64,000 nt of DNA, from positions 44,455 through 108,454 of the forward strand of contig DAITAA010000010.1 in assembly GCA_036824505.1 (NCBI GenBank), given 5' to 3'. The position numbers and the translations under genes are program-made. This DNA is from SCUD01 sp036824505 (GTDB lineage: Bacteria; Pseudomonadota; Gammaproteobacteria; Steroidobacterales; Steroidobacteraceae). Positions 1-9,657 of the stretch are shown one piece after another. The stretch's first letter is position 1. Every line of letters begins with the position of its first letter. A model generated the notes under the pieces. That model was not told where the DNA came from. It was given only the letters and a program-made list of their open reading frames with translations, and made no database searches.

Positions 1-2
1 TC

Positions 3-1562
3 GCCCAGCGTGCCGGTGACGACCTGCAGCAGCTCGCTGATGTCTCGGGAGACTCGGTCGCGATCGCGCGGCGCATCACCGAGAATACGGCCCTGCTCAG
101 CCAGTTCCTCGCGGGACTGGCCGGTCTTGACCAGACCGCCGGCGTGCCCGCGCTTTCGGGCGAAGCTGCGACCCGCCTGGCGGATGCGCGCGATGCCTTT
201 GCGGCCTATGAGAAACAGCTGCAGGGCGCGCTCGAACGCGCCGGAACGCTGGCGGCGGCACAGCGCGCGAGCGGAGCGCTTTCGACCGCCTCCGACAAGC
301 TGTCGAAGTCGCTGGAGCAGCAGTCGATGGCCGACGCTGACACCGGTCCCTTCGCCGGGCCCTATCCGGCGCTGGTCGCAGTGTTGCTCGCGGCGCTGAT
401 GCTGGCCGGAGCGCTGGTCGCCTGGGTCTCGGCGGCAGGCGTGCGCCGCGTGGCAGACCAGGAGGCGGAGCGCAACCGGCGCAATCAGGACGCCATTCTT
501 CGCCTGCTCGATGAAATGTCGAGCCTTGCGGATGGCGACCTGACGGTGCAGGCAACAGTGACCGACGACATCACGGGCGCGATTGCGGACTCGATCAACT
601 ACGCGATCGAGGCGCTGCGCGAGCTGGTGGCGACTATCAACGACACGGCAATGCAGCTCGACTCGGCGGCGCGCCAGACACAGGCGGCGGCCGGGCATCT
701 CGCCAAGGCAAGCGTTGCGCAGTCGCGCCAGGTGGCCGCGGCGACCGACGCGGTGAGCGCCATGGCGACGTCAATCGAAGAAGTATCCGGTAACGCGGAA
801 CGCTCCGCCGATGTGGCGCGTCATGCGGTGGATGTCGCGCACAAGGGCGGCGATGCGGTGCGGCGCACGATCGACGGCATGAATACGATCCGCGAGAACA
901 TCCAGGACACCTCCAAGCGCATCAAGCGCCTCGGCGAGAGCTCGCAGGAGATCGGCAACATCGTCGAGTTGATCAACGACATCGCGGAGCAGACCAATAT
1001 CCTGGCGCTGAACGCGTCCATTCAGGCATCGATGGCCGGTGAATCGGGTCGTGGCTTCGCGGTGGTCGCCGACGAGGTTCAGCGGCTCGCCGAGCGCGCC
1101 GGGCACGCGACCCGCCAGATCGAAGTGCTGGTTCGCACGATCCAGACCGATACCAATGAAGCCGTGGTATCGATGGAGCGCACGACCACCGACGTCGTTG
1201 GCGGCGCGTTGCTCGCGGAAAATGCGGGCGCAGCCCTCGGCGAGATCGAGGATGTCTCCAAGCAGATTGCCCAGCTGGTGCAAAACATATCCGCCAGCGC
1301 GCGTCAGCAGGCCGCAACCTCGTCGCACATCTCGCGCACCATGCAGGTGCTGCGCGAGATCAGCCAGCAGACCGCGGACAATACGAGTGCGACGTCGAAT
1401 GCCATCGGGCGGCTTGCCGAGCTGTCGGCGCAACTTCGCAAGTCGGCGGCGGGCTTCCGTTTGCCGCAGGAACTTCCCGCGGCAGCACGACGTGCTGCCG
1501 CGCCGGCGCCGGTCAATCCGGACGACGCGCAATCGAGGCGCATCGCCAGCGCGGGAGGCTGA
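3..1562 (+). CDS. pilJ: PilJ-like methyl-accepting chemotaxis protein (5' end outside window)
   Basis: Membrane chemoreceptor predicted to feed the Chp/Pil pathway that controls type IV pili. The frame is open from the first bases of the window, so the N-terminus is missing. A membrane helix (ALVAVLLAALMLAGALVAW) lies near codon 130, followed by a HAMP-like linker and a long alpha-helical signalling domain. The cytoplasmic hairpin tip is recognisable: DIAEQTNILALNASIQAS followed by GRGFAVVADEVQRLAERA. The gene ends six bases before a giant CheA-type kinase, which is the gene order of Pseudomonas pil-chp clusters. The call as PilJ rather than a generic MCP rests on this context. The input signal cannot be read. 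Confidence 0.85.
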   Translation, partial: AQRAGDDLQQLADVSGDSVAIARRITENTALLSQFLAGLAGLDQTAGVPALSGEAATRLADARDAFAAYEKQLQGALERAGTLAAAQRASGALSTASDKLSKSLEQQSMADADTGPFAGPYPALVAVLLAALMLAGALVAWVSAAGVRRVADQEAERNRRNQDAILRLLDEMSSLADGDLTVQATVTDDITGAIADSINYAIEALRELVATINDTAMQLDSAARQTQAAAGHLAKASVAQSRQVAAATDAVSAMATSIEEVSGNAERSADVARHAVDVAHKGGDAVRRTIDGMNTIRENIQDTSKRIKRLGESSQEIGNIVELINDIAEQTNILALNASIQASMAGESGRGFAVVADEVQRLAERAGHATRQIEVLVRTIQTDTNEAVVSMERTTTDVVGGALLAENAGAALGEIEDVSKQIAQLVQNISASARQQAATSSHISRTMQVLREISQQTADNTSATSNAIGRLAELSAQLRKSAAGFRLPQELPAAARRAAAPAPVNPDDAQSRRIASAGG

Positions 1563-1568
1563 GCAGGC

Positions 1569-4500
1569 GTGGCGGACTTTCCTTCGGTCAACGAGCAGGC
1601 GCTGCATCTGGTCGCGCGCGAACTCGCGACGACCCTGAACGAGGTCCGCATCGCGCTGGAGGCCTCCGCCGAAACGCCAGCCGACAAGGCACCGGTCGCG
1701 CAGGCGGCTACGTTGCTGCACGCCGCACGCGGCGTGCTGCGCGTGGTCGAAGTCTACGGCGCGGCGCTGCTCGCGGAAGAGATGGAGCAGACGGCGCGCT
1801 GGATCGCAGAAAACAACACCGATGCGCGACAACTGGTCGACGGGCTCGATGCCCTGATGCGCTCCAGTGTCCAGCTACCCGCCTATCTCGAGCGGGTGCT
1901 TGGCGGTGGCCGCGACCTGGCACTCGTGCTGCTGCCGCTGCTCAATGACCTGCGCGCCGTGCGCGGAGCGCCGCTCCTTTCGGAAGGGACCCTGCTCTCG
2001 CTGAACCTGAGTTCGGAGAAGGCGCCGACGGGCCGCGAGCAGGGTGCTGGCGAGCCGAAGCTGACCGTGCCGCAATGGGCACGCCGGGCGCGTCCGAAGT
2101 TCCAGGCCGGACTGCTCGCGTTTATCCGCGGCGAGAAACCGGAGTCCGGCCTCGCCTCCATGTCCGAAGCCGCCGCGCGGCTCGAGGGGGTGGCGACCAC
2201 CGCGGCGGTCTACCAGCTCTGGTGGGTGGTGGGCGCCTTGCTCGACGCGCTGCGCGCCGGGGGCTTGCCGCCGAGCGTGACCGTCAAGCGGCTGCTCGGC
2301 CACGCGGACCGCGAGCTGCGGCGCCTCTATGAACTCGGCGAAACGGCCTACGCCGAGCGTCCGCCGATCGAGCTGCTGAACAATCTGCTGTTCTATGTCG
2401 CGCGCGTCGAGACCAGCGGTGAACGCATAGACGCGGTACGCGCTTCGTTCCGTCTCAATGAGCTGCTGCCGGTTGACGAATCCGTCGAACAGGAGCGGGA
2501 GTCGCTTTCGGCGCCCTCGGTGCGACTGATGCGCACGGTTGCCGCAGCGATCAAGGAAGATCTGGGCCGCATCAAGGACGCGCTCGACCTCTATACGCGC
2601 AAGGGCGGCCCGCCCGAGGAGCTCGCACCGCAGGTCGAGCTGCTGAAGAAGATTGGCGACACGCTCGCGGTGCTCGGCCTCGGCTCGATGCGCGAGCTGG
2701 TGCAGGGCGAGCTTTCGCGCCTGGCCGACATCATCGGCCGTCGTGCTGCCGCCGGTCAGGACAAGCTGATAGACATCGCGGCCACATTGATCGGCATCGA
2801 AGATGGCCTGGACGACGCGCTCGTGCGCCTGATCATGCCGCCCGGCGCTCCGGCTGCCGGCGCGGAAACGGATCCGGAATTCCGCCAGGTCACCGACGCC
2901 GTATTGCGCGAGTGCATCGTGAATCTCGCGCGCATCAAGGAGTTGCTGAGCCAGTCGCTGGATCCGGTCGCCGACCCGGTCCGGGCGGACGCGGCGCCTG
3001 TGCTCGCCCGGGGTATCACGGCGGGGCTGCTGCTGCTCGGCCGTAATCGCGCGATGGAAGTCATGCGTCGAATCGGCGAGCATGTCGCAGCCGTCGTCGG
3101 GCCCGGCGCGAAGCCGCGCAGCGAAGATTTCATCGACCGGCTGGCCGATGCGATCGTTGGCATCGAGTACTACATGGAGACGCTGCAGGCGGGACGCGGC
3201 GATCCCTGGTACATGCTGGACAATGCCGAACGGTGCCTGCAGGCACTCGACCATATCGTCGCCGGAGGCGCGCCGTTGCTGCCGGTGATGGAAGTGAAGA
3301 CCCCGCCGGTGACCGCGCCACCTGCTGCGATGGCGCTGCGCCAGACCGCCGATCCGGAACTGGTTGCGCTCTTCATCGAGGAAGCGCGGGAGGAGATTGC
3401 GACAATCGGGCGCCTGTTCCCCTTGTGGGAGGAGAATGCGTCGGATCGAGAATCGCTGACCCGCGTACGCCGCGCATTTCACACGCTGAAAGGCAGCGGA
3501 CGAGTGGTCGGTGCCGCTCGCATCGGCGATTTCTCCTGGTCGATCGAAAACCTGTTGAACCGCATCATCGACGGCACGCGGGAACGTTCCGCCCTGATAC
3601 TCACGATTCTCCGGGATGCCGTCGACATGCTGCCAAAGCTGGTTGCCGAGTTCGAGGGACGGTCTGCGAGGGTGGTGGGCGTCGACGCGATCATGATGCG
3701 CGCGGATGAACATGCCGGCCGCCAGAGGGCACCCGGTCGGGTCGCGCGTGAAGAAGAAGCGCGGGCGATTGCGGCCTACGAACCGACGCAGGTCATCGAG
3801 AGGCTCCCGCAGGGCACAATGACGCAGCAGCTTGCCGCGCTGCCCGAATCCGTTGCGGCGCCAGAGCCAGCGGTTGCAGTGGCGCAGCCGCCCGCTGTCG
3901 AGGAAGCGCCCGAACCGCCGCCGGCACCGGCGGCGCCGGATGAAGATGCCTGGCTGGGAAGACCTGCTGCCTATGCCGAGGGTGGCGATACTTCGCTGCA
4001 GGAGATCTACCAGAAGGAAGTGCAGAGTCATCTGGAAGTGATCCGCGCCTATCTTCGCCATGCCTGGCTTGCTCCCGGCACGCACGTCGTGACCGAAGAT
4101 CTCTACCGCGCCTGCCATACATTGCGTGGTGCTTCACGCACTGCGGAAATCCGCCACAGCATCCGGCTGGCAGAGCCCCTGCATCGCTGGTTGCGGCGCA
4201 TGTTTGATCACGACAGCTGTTTCGACGAGGCCGGCCTCGCGGTCCTCGCCGACTGCGTCGTGGGTTTCGAGGACATCCTGACGGCAGTGCACGAGTCCAC
4301 TGGCCGTTTCACCAATCTGGATCGTCTGGTGAGCCGCATCGAGGAGCAGGATGCGGCACTCGAGCGCCGTCTCGCCGAGGCGCCGCCAGAGATGGCAGCG
4401 ACGATCGAGGCCCCGCCCGAGGTGCCCGACGTGTCGCCGCCGGCGGTAGTCCAGCCGCCGCCGCCACCGCCGCCACTGTCGATCGAATCGCTGGTACCCG

Positions 4501-7079
4501 GCGCGCTGGCCCACGCCGTGGTGCCGGAGCGTGATGTGCACGGGCTGTTGCCAAAGCGGACGGGCGACACAGGCATCGTCGGCGCGCCGCCCTACCTGCA
4601 AGCCGGAGAACCTGCCCCGGAGACACCGAAGCCGGCGCGCACCGAGGATTACGACCCCGACATCGCCGCAATCTTTGGCGAAGAAGCGACCGAGCTCCTC
4701 GAATCTGCCGACGCCGCACTCGACGCCCTGCGGGCCGAACGAGGCAGCCGCGAGCGGATGGTCGAATTGCAGCGTGCATTGCATACGCTGAAGGGCGGTG
4801 CGCGCATGGCCGGCATCAGCGCCATGGGTGATTTGAGCCATGAGGTCGAGTGGCTGCTGATGCATGTCGGTGATGACACGGCGCATCTCGATGACCGCAG
4901 CCTCGAAGTGCTGCAGTCGAGTCTCGACGAGCTGAATCGCATGCGCGACTACGTCGGCGCGGGTCGACCGGTCGAACCGGCGCGCGATCTCATCACGCGC
5001 ATTCGCATGATCGGTCGCGCACGGCCGGCGGAGCCCGCAAAGACTGCGGAAACGCCGCGGCCTGCGCCGGCACCCGTCGTTGCGCCGCCACCCGTGGAGG
5101 CGCCGGTGCCCGTGGCCTCGCCGGTCGCGTTCCAGCCTGAGCCCGAACCGGAGGCCGCGGCGGAAACCGCATCGGAAGCCGTGGCAATGGCAGCGGATAT
5201 GGGTCCCATGGCCGCAGCGCCACCGGCAATCTCGGGCCTGCCGATCCGCGACACGGGCGTGGATCGTGGTGAGGTCGCACGCGTCGATGCCGAACTTCTC
5301 GACAGCATGTTGAATGCCGCGGGCGAAGTCAGCATCTTCCGCGCGCGACTCGAGCAACAGCTTGCATCCGTGGATTTCAACCTGGCGGAACTCGGCCGCG
5401 TCGTGCAGCGGCTGAAAGACCAGCTGCGCAAGCTCGAAATCGAAACCGAGGCCCAGATCCTCCACCGCCATGTCGATCAGGGAACCCGGCGCGACGATTT
5501 CGATCCCCTCGAACTCGACCGCTACTCGTCGATCCAGCAGTACTCGCGCGCGCTGACCGAGACCAGTTCCGACGTCGCGAGCGTCCAGAGCCTGCTGGTG
5601 ACCCAGACACGCGAGGCGCAGAACCTGCTGATCCAGCAGGGGCGCATCGTCTCCGAACTGCAGGGTGGCCTGATGCGCACGCGCATGGTGCCGTTCCAGC
5701 GCCATGTGCAGCGCCTTACCCGCATCGTGCGCCAGGCTGCAGCCGAAATGGGCAAGAAGGCCGAGCTGCACGTCACCGGCGCAGCCGGCGAACTCGACCG
5801 GCAGGTGCTTGAGCATATGCTGGCGCCGTTCGAACACATGTTGCGCAACGCCATCGTGCACGGCATCGAATTGCCGGCGGAGCGCGTGGCTGCAGGCAAG
5901 TCGGAGACCGGTCTCATCGAGCTCACCTTGCGGCGGGAAGGCTCCGAGGTCGTCATCACGGTGGCCGATGACGGCGGCGGCGTGAATCTCAAGGCGGTTC
6001 GCGACCGCGCGGTTTCTCTAGGCCTGATGACGCCGAAGCAGGAATTGTCCGACGAACAGGCGCTGCAACTGATTCTCGAGCCGGGCTTCTCCACGGCCGG
6101 CAAGGTCACGCAATCCGCGGGCCGCGGCGTCGGCATGGATGTCGTCGCGACCGAGATCAAGAAACTCGGCGGTTCGCTCTACACGGAGACCGAAGCTGGC
6201 AAGGGCACGCGCTTCACGGTGCGCCTGCCATTCACGCTTGCGATCAGCCAGGCATTAATCGTGCGCGTCGGCGAAGAGCTCTATGCGCTGCCGCTGCCAA
6301 CCGTCGAAGGCGTGGTGCGCGTGCCGCGCTCGGAAGTCCTGCGTCATCTGGCAGATGACGCCGCGGGCTTCGATTACGGCGGCCAGAAATACCGCTTCCA
6401 GCACTTGGCTGTCATCGTCGGCGGCACGCCGTCGGTGATGCCCGATCTGGACATCGCCGTGCCGGTGATCCTGGTGCGTGCCGGCGAGCACTCGACAGCC
6501 ATCGTGACCGATGAACTGATCGGCAGCAGAGAGATCGTCGTGAAATCGGTGGGACCGCAGATTTCCGGCATCCGCGGCATTTCGGGCGCGACGATCCTCG
6601 GCGACGGCAGGATCTGTGTGATTCTCGATGTCGGCGCGCTGGTGCGTTCCGAATGGCGTCAGCGGGGTGCCCAGGAACCGCGACTGGCAGCGCAGACGGA
6701 TCGGCGCGTGTTTGCGCTGGTCGTGGACGATTCAATCACGGTGCGCCGCGTGACACAGCGGCTGCTGGAGCGCAATGGCATGCGGGTCGTCACGGCGAAG
6801 GACGGTCTCGAAGCCGTGTCGGTGCTGCAGGACGAGATTCCGGACGTGATCCTGCTCGACATCGAGATGCCGCGCATGGATGGTTACGAAGTGGCCTCGC
6901 ACGTGCGCAATGATCCGCGCCTGAAGGACATACCGATCGTCATGATCACCTCGCGCGTCGGCGAAAAGCACCGCGCACGCGCGATCGAACTCGGTGTCAA
7001 TGAATACCTCGGCAAGCCCTATCAGGAAGGGCAGTTGCTGCAGGCGATCGAGCCGCTGGTGCGGCGGACGACACATTGA
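1569..7079 (+). CDS. chpA: ChpA/PilL-type hybrid chemotaxis histidine kinase with Hpt, CheW and receiver domains
   Basis: Central kinase of a type IV pilus chemosensory system, 1836 residues from a GTG start six bases after the MCP gene. Histidine phosphotransfer modules are visible at about residues 637 (HTLKGSGRVVG), 850 (CHTLRGASR) and 1072 (HTLKGGARMAG), separated by Pro/Ala-rich linkers. A dimerisation segment follows, then the HATPase core with its N box near 1416 (HMLRNAIVHGIE) and G boxes (DDGGG, GRGVGMDVV). A CheW-like domain and a C-terminal receiver complete it; the receiver has VVDDS near 1717, the acceptor Asp in LLDIEMPRMDGYE and the Lys in LGKPYQ. Pseudomonas ChpA is longer with more Hpt-like units, so this is a reduced version. 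The TGA overlaps the next gene's TTG start. Confidence 0.92.
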   Translation: MADFPSVNEQALHLVARELATTLNEVRIALEASAETPADKAPVAQAATLLHAARGVLRVVEVYGAALLAEEMEQTARWIAENNTDARQLVDGLDALMRSSVQLPAYLERVLGGGRDLALVLLPLLNDLRAVRGAPLLSEGTLLSLNLSSEKAPTGREQGAGEPKLTVPQWARRARPKFQAGLLAFIRGEKPESGLASMSEAAARLEGVATTAAVYQLWWVVGALLDALRAGGLPPSVTVKRLLGHADRELRRLYELGETAYAERPPIELLNNLLFYVARVETSGERIDAVRASFRLNELLPVDESVEQERESLSAPSVRLMRTVAAAIKEDLGRIKDALDLYTRKGGPPEELAPQVELLKKIGDTLAVLGLGSMRELVQGELSRLADIIGRRAAAGQDKLIDIAATLIGIEDGLDDALVRLIMPPGAPAAGAETDPEFRQVTDAVLRECIVNLARIKELLSQSLDPVADPVRADAAPVLARGITAGLLLLGRNRAMEVMRRIGEHVAAVVGPGAKPRSEDFIDRLADAIVGIEYYMETLQAGRGDPWYMLDNAERCLQALDHIVAGGAPLLPVMEVKTPPVTAPPAAMALRQTADPELVALFIEEAREEIATIGRLFPLWEENASDRESLTRVRRAFHTLKGSGRVVGAARIGDFSWSIENLLNRIIDGTRERSALILTILRDAVDMLPKLVAEFEGRSARVVGVDAIMMRADEHAGRQRAPGRVAREEEARAIAAYEPTQVIERLPQGTMTQQLAALPESVAAPEPAVAVAQPPAVEEAPEPPPAPAAPDEDAWLGRPAAYAEGGDTSLQEIYQKEVQSHLEVIRAYLRHAWLAPGTHVVTEDLYRACHTLRGASRTAEIRHSIRLAEPLHRWLRRMFDHDSCFDEAGLAVLADCVVGFEDILTAVHESTGRFTNLDRLVSRIEEQDAALERRLAEAPPEMAATIEAPPEVPDVSPPAVVQPPPPPPPLSIESLVPGALAHAVVPERDVHGLLPKRTGDTGIVGAPPYLQAGEPAPETPKPARTEDYDPDIAAIFGEEATELLESADAALDALRAERGSRERMVELQRALHTLKGGARMAGISAMGDLSHEVEWLLMHVGDDTAHLDDRSLEVLQSSLDELNRMRDYVGAGRPVEPARDLITRIRMIGRARPAEPAKTAETPRPAPAPVVAPPPVEAPVPVASPVAFQPEPEPEAAAETASEAVAMAADMGPMAAAPPAISGLPIRDTGVDRGEVARVDAELLDSMLNAAGEVSIFRARLEQQLASVDFNLAELGRVVQRLKDQLRKLEIETEAQILHRHVDQGTRRDDFDPLELDRYSSIQQYSRALTETSSDVASVQSLLVTQTREAQNLLIQQGRIVSELQGGLMRTRMVPFQRHVQRLTRIVRQAAAEMGKKAELHVTGAAGELDRQVLEHMLAPFEHMLRNAIVHGIELPAERVAAGKSETGLIELTLRREGSEVVITVADDGGGVNLKAVRDRAVSLGLMTPKQELSDEQALQLILEPGFSTAGKVTQSAGRGVGMDVVATEIKKLGGSLYTETEAGKGTRFTVRLPFTLAISQALIVRVGEELYALPLPTVEGVVRVPRSEVLRHLADDAAGFDYGGQKYRFQHLAVIVGGTPSVMPDLDIAVPVILVRAGEHSTAIVTDELIGSREIVVKSVGPQISGIRGISGATILGDGRICVILDVGALVRSEWRQRGAQEPRLAAQTDRRVFALVVDDSITVRRVTQRLLERNGMRVVTAKDGLEAVSVLQDEIPDVILLDIEMPRMDGYEVASHVRNDPRLKDIPIVMITSRVGEKHRARAIELGVNEYLGKPYQEGQLLQAIEPLVRRTTH

Positions 7080-7549
7080 ACGCCGAACAGGAACTCTACG
7101 GGCTGCTGGTGCCGCTGCTCGACGAGCGCCTGCTGGTGCCGCGCGCCTGCGTCGCCGAAGTCACCGGTTTCCAGCCCTTGCAGGAAATGCCGGGTGCGCC
7201 ACCCTGGTATCTCGGCATCGCAGCCTGGAATGGCCGCGGGATTCCGGTGGTGTCTTTCGAGGGGGCATGCGGCAAGCGCATTCCGGTGATCGGCGGCCGC
7301 ACGCGAATCGTGATCTTCAGCTGTCTTGGCCAGAAGCTTCCGGCCGGGCACTTCGGCATCGCGACGCAGGGCTTCCCGCAGCTGGTGCGCGTGAGTCCCG
7401 CCGTTGTCACACCGGATTCCTCGCGAACTTTTCCCGAACGCAGCCCCGTGCTTTGCCAGGTGCGGATGGTCAATGAGCTGCCGCTGATTCCGGACCTCGA
7501 GCGGCTCGAGGAGATGATCGCGGACGAAACGACGGTCACCGCCGCCTGA
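7076..7549 (+). CDS. chpC: CheW-domain adaptor (ChpC/PilI-like)
   Basis: A 157-residue single-domain CheW-like coupling protein, predicted to bridge the PilJ-like receptor and the ChpA-like kinase in the cytoplasm. The start is a TTG whose last two bases begin the kinase's TGA stop, so the two genes overlap and are probably translationally coupled. The CheW fold is suggested by LVPRACVAEVTGF, then PPWYLGIAAWNGRGIPVVSFE and the closing IPDLERLEE helix. It is the last gene of the operon in the window; the next gene is on the other strand 12 bases on. The choice between ChpC and PilI is by position only. Confidence 0.8.
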   Translation: MNAEQELYGLLVPLLDERLLVPRACVAEVTGFQPLQEMPGAPPWYLGIAAWNGRGIPVVSFEGACGKRIPVIGGRTRIVIFSCLGQKLPAGHFGIATQGFPQLVRVSPAVVTPDSSRTFPERSPVLCQVRMVNELPLIPDLERLEEMIADETTVTAA

Positions 7550-7561
7550 CGGGGTTCGTCC

Positions 7562-8926
7562 CTAGGCGAGTACGAGCTCCGGGGCGAGGCGGCGCAGCGC
7601 ATCCGGCTCGAGGCGAAGTGCGAGCGCCGGCGTCGAGGCGATGATTCCCCGTTCGACGAGCGCCGACAGCGCGAGCGGCCGCGCCAGCGGGCCGAGCCAA
7701 TGCAGGTCCATCACCGATACGGCTCCCGAATCCAGCAGTTCACGCTGGCAGGTCATCGATGCGCCGTCGCGTCCCGCGGTCAGAACCAGCAATCCCGCGA
7801 GATCCCGTGCCTGTTGCGTGCGCATGACCCTCGCCGCTGCCGTGATCGAGGCCGGACGGCTGGTGCCGGGCGCTTGCTGGTGAAAGAGCAGCAGATCGCC
7901 GCCGGAGGGTTCCTGCGCTGAGCGGGTGCACAGGAGTTGCCGGCGGATCATGCCGCCGGTGCTCGTGGCATCGTGCGGCAGCAACCAGGCCTGCTGCCCC
8001 GCTGCGGGGCGCACCGCCGCATCGTCAAGCGCGTGGCTCAGGATCTCGCGACCTTGCCGGTCGCGGCCCCGGCGCTCGAATCCAAGCTCGTCCAGCAGCA
8101 ACAAGCCGTGATCCTCGCGCGCCGTCAGGAGCGCCGTCAGGCCTGCCCGCTGCCGCCTGGCCGTCGCGAGTGCCGCGGCAACGACTGGTTCCAGGGCGCG
8201 ATGACCACCCGCCAAGTCCGTGCTTGCCAGTGCGGCGAGCACGAGGTCGCCGGCTTCCTCGACCAGCAGGCCGATCGCAACCGTGGCGCCGCCCTCACTC
8301 GCAAGCAACAGGCGGGTGCCGGGGGCGCCGAGTCGCGATGCAAAATAGGGATCGAAGGGCTCGCAATCCTCCGCGAGCATGCGTGCCAGCGCCGGATCGG
8401 CAAGCGCTGCGGGCAAATCGGCCTCGGCGACGGACAGCTCCCGTGGCCGGCCCGCGAGTGAATCGAGCCAGGCGAGTGTGTCCCAGGGCGTGATGACACT
8501 CTCGCCGAGGCCGGCGCGCCGTGCCAGCCGGTGCAAGCGCCCGTCTTCCGCGACCAGAAACTCTGCGCGGCGTGCAAGCAGTGCGCCCAGCAGGCGCAGG
8601 TCGGTCTGGTCGAGCTCGCTGCGCGCCGGCATGAAGCGCTCCTTGAGGTCGCGCGGACTCGGCAGCGGCAGTTCGTCGATGCGTGTGAGTGGCTCAAAGC
8701 GCGCGAGATCAACGCCGCGTCGCAGGACGTCCGGATCGCTGCCAGCCTCGGTCCAGCTTCGTTCCTCGACACAGAGCGCGAGCCCGAGCGCAGCTGCGCG
8801 CGCCGCAATCGCAGAGATCGTCGGCCAGATCGATTCCGAGCCCGGGCCGAAGCAAAGATACGGATCCAGCAGCAAGCGCAGTCCGCGGTCCGCCGGCGCG
8901 GTGTGATCATGCATCGGGTTCAGCAC
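7562..8926 (-). CDS. PIN-like / GNAT-like / PUA(ASCH)-like three-domain protein, function unknown
   Basis: Predicted 454-residue soluble protein from a GTG overlapping the rsmE stop; an ATG at 8914 would remove four residues. I read three modules. Residues ~15-145 look like a PIN nuclease fold: an acidic residue after the first strand (RLLLDPYL), a second acidic cluster (SELDQTDLRLLGALL) and a strand-Asp pattern (FLVAEDGRL). Residues ~150-300 look like a GNAT acetyltransferase (strand-rich TRLLLASEGGATVAIGLLV, then LLLLDELGFERRG). The last ~130 residues resemble the PUA/ASCH-type RNA-binding end of GNAT-ASCH proteins (LLFHQQAPG). No homologue was searched and the fold calls are inference. An RNA-directed or stress role is plausible but unproven. 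Confidence 0.65.
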   Translation of the reverse strand: MLNPMHDHTAPADRGLRLLLDPYLCFGPGSESIWPTISAIAARAAALGLALCVEERSWTEAGSDPDVLRRGVDLARFEPLTRIDELPLPSPRDLKERFMPARSELDQTDLRLLGALLARRAEFLVAEDGRLHRLARRAGLGESVITPWDTLAWLDSLAGRPRELSVAEADLPAALADPALARMLAEDCEPFDPYFASRLGAPGTRLLLASEGGATVAIGLLVEEAGDLVLAALASTDLAGGHRALEPVVAAALATARRQRAGLTALLTAREDHGLLLLDELGFERRGRDRQGREILSHALDDAAVRPAAGQQAWLLPHDATSTGGMIRRQLLCTRSAQEPSGGDLLLFHQQAPGTSRPASITAAARVMRTQQARDLAGLLVLTAGRDGASMTCQRELLDSGAVSVMDLHWLGPLARPLALSALVERGIIASTPALALRLEPDALRRLAPELVLA

Positions 8927-9657
8927 AGGTCACCCGCGTTTGCCTGCAGCACCGCGAGCGCAGCGAGCGCTGCCGTCTCGGTGCGCAGCACGCGTGGGCC
9001 GATGGAGCAGCGTCGATAACCCGCGCCCGCGGCCGATATCCGCTCGTTCTCATCGAGACCGCCCTCAGGACCAATCAGCAATTCGATGGCGGCCGCGCCG
9101 GCCGCTGTTGATGCGAGTGATTCGGGCGCATCGACAGCGAGCTGCAGCCGGCGGACGGATTCCGGTGCCGGACTCGCGAGCCAATCTGACAGCGGCAGCG
9201 GCAGGGCGATGGCCGGCAGGCGCGCGCGACCGCATTGCTCGCAGGCGGCGATGACGATGCCGCGCCAATGCGCAAGCTTTCGTTGCGCGGAATTCGCATC
9301 GAGCCGCACGACGCTGCGCAACGTCGCGACCGGCTGGATGGCGGCCACGCCCAGTTCAGTCGCCTTCTGTACGATCAGGTCCATGCGCTCGGTGCGCGCG
9401 ATGCCCTGCACGAGTGCGATCTTCAGCGGCGACTCCGGCCGCGCCGGCAGGCGCTGCAGCACCTCGATTTCGACGCGCGAACCGCGGACCGCCGTGAGCC
9501 TGGCGGGGTAGTCGCTGCCGTCGCCATTGAAGACAGTCAGCGGATCACCGGCGACCAGGCGCAGCACCCGCGTGACATGCACGGCGGCTGTGCCGGCGGT
9601 CTCGATGCGCGCACCGGGTGCAAGCAAGGATTCGACGAACACGCGGATCAGGCGCAT
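8920..9657 (-). CDS. rsmE: 16S rRNA (uracil-1498-N3)-methyltransferase RsmE
   Basis: SPOUT-family methyltransferase that makes m3U1498 in 16S rRNA of the small subunit. The start chosen is ATG at 9657 (MRLIRVFVES), the usual RsmE N-terminus; the open frame runs 13 codons further but those are not family-like. An N-terminal PUA-like domain (HVTRVLRLVAGD) is followed by the SPOUT domain with KIALVQGIARTERMDLIVQK, TELGVAAIQP and the knot signature LLIGPEGGLDENE near residue 195. The length of about 245 is typical. Its start overlaps the end of bioA by ten bases and its stop overlaps the next gene's start, so bioA-rsmE and the downstream gene probably form one operon. Confidence 0.95.
   Translation of the reverse strand: MRLIRVFVESLLAPGARIETAGTAAVHVTRVLRLVAGDPLTVFNGDGSDYPARLTAVRGSRVEIEVLQRLPARPESPLKIALVQGIARTERMDLIVQKATELGVAAIQPVATLRSVVRLDANSAQRKLAHWRGIVIAACEQCGRARLPAIALPLPLSDWLASPAPESVRRLQLAVDAPESLASTAAGAAAIELLIGPEGGLDENERISAAGAGYRRCSIGPRVLRTETAALAALAVLQANAGDLC

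Noticed and set aside
1875..4118. 747-codon minus-strand frame
   Set aside because: Shadow of the ChpA-like kinase; no domain signature and composition typical of antisense GC-rich frames.
4134..5861. 575-codon minus-strand frame
   Set aside because: Also antisense to the kinase; no recognisable motif.
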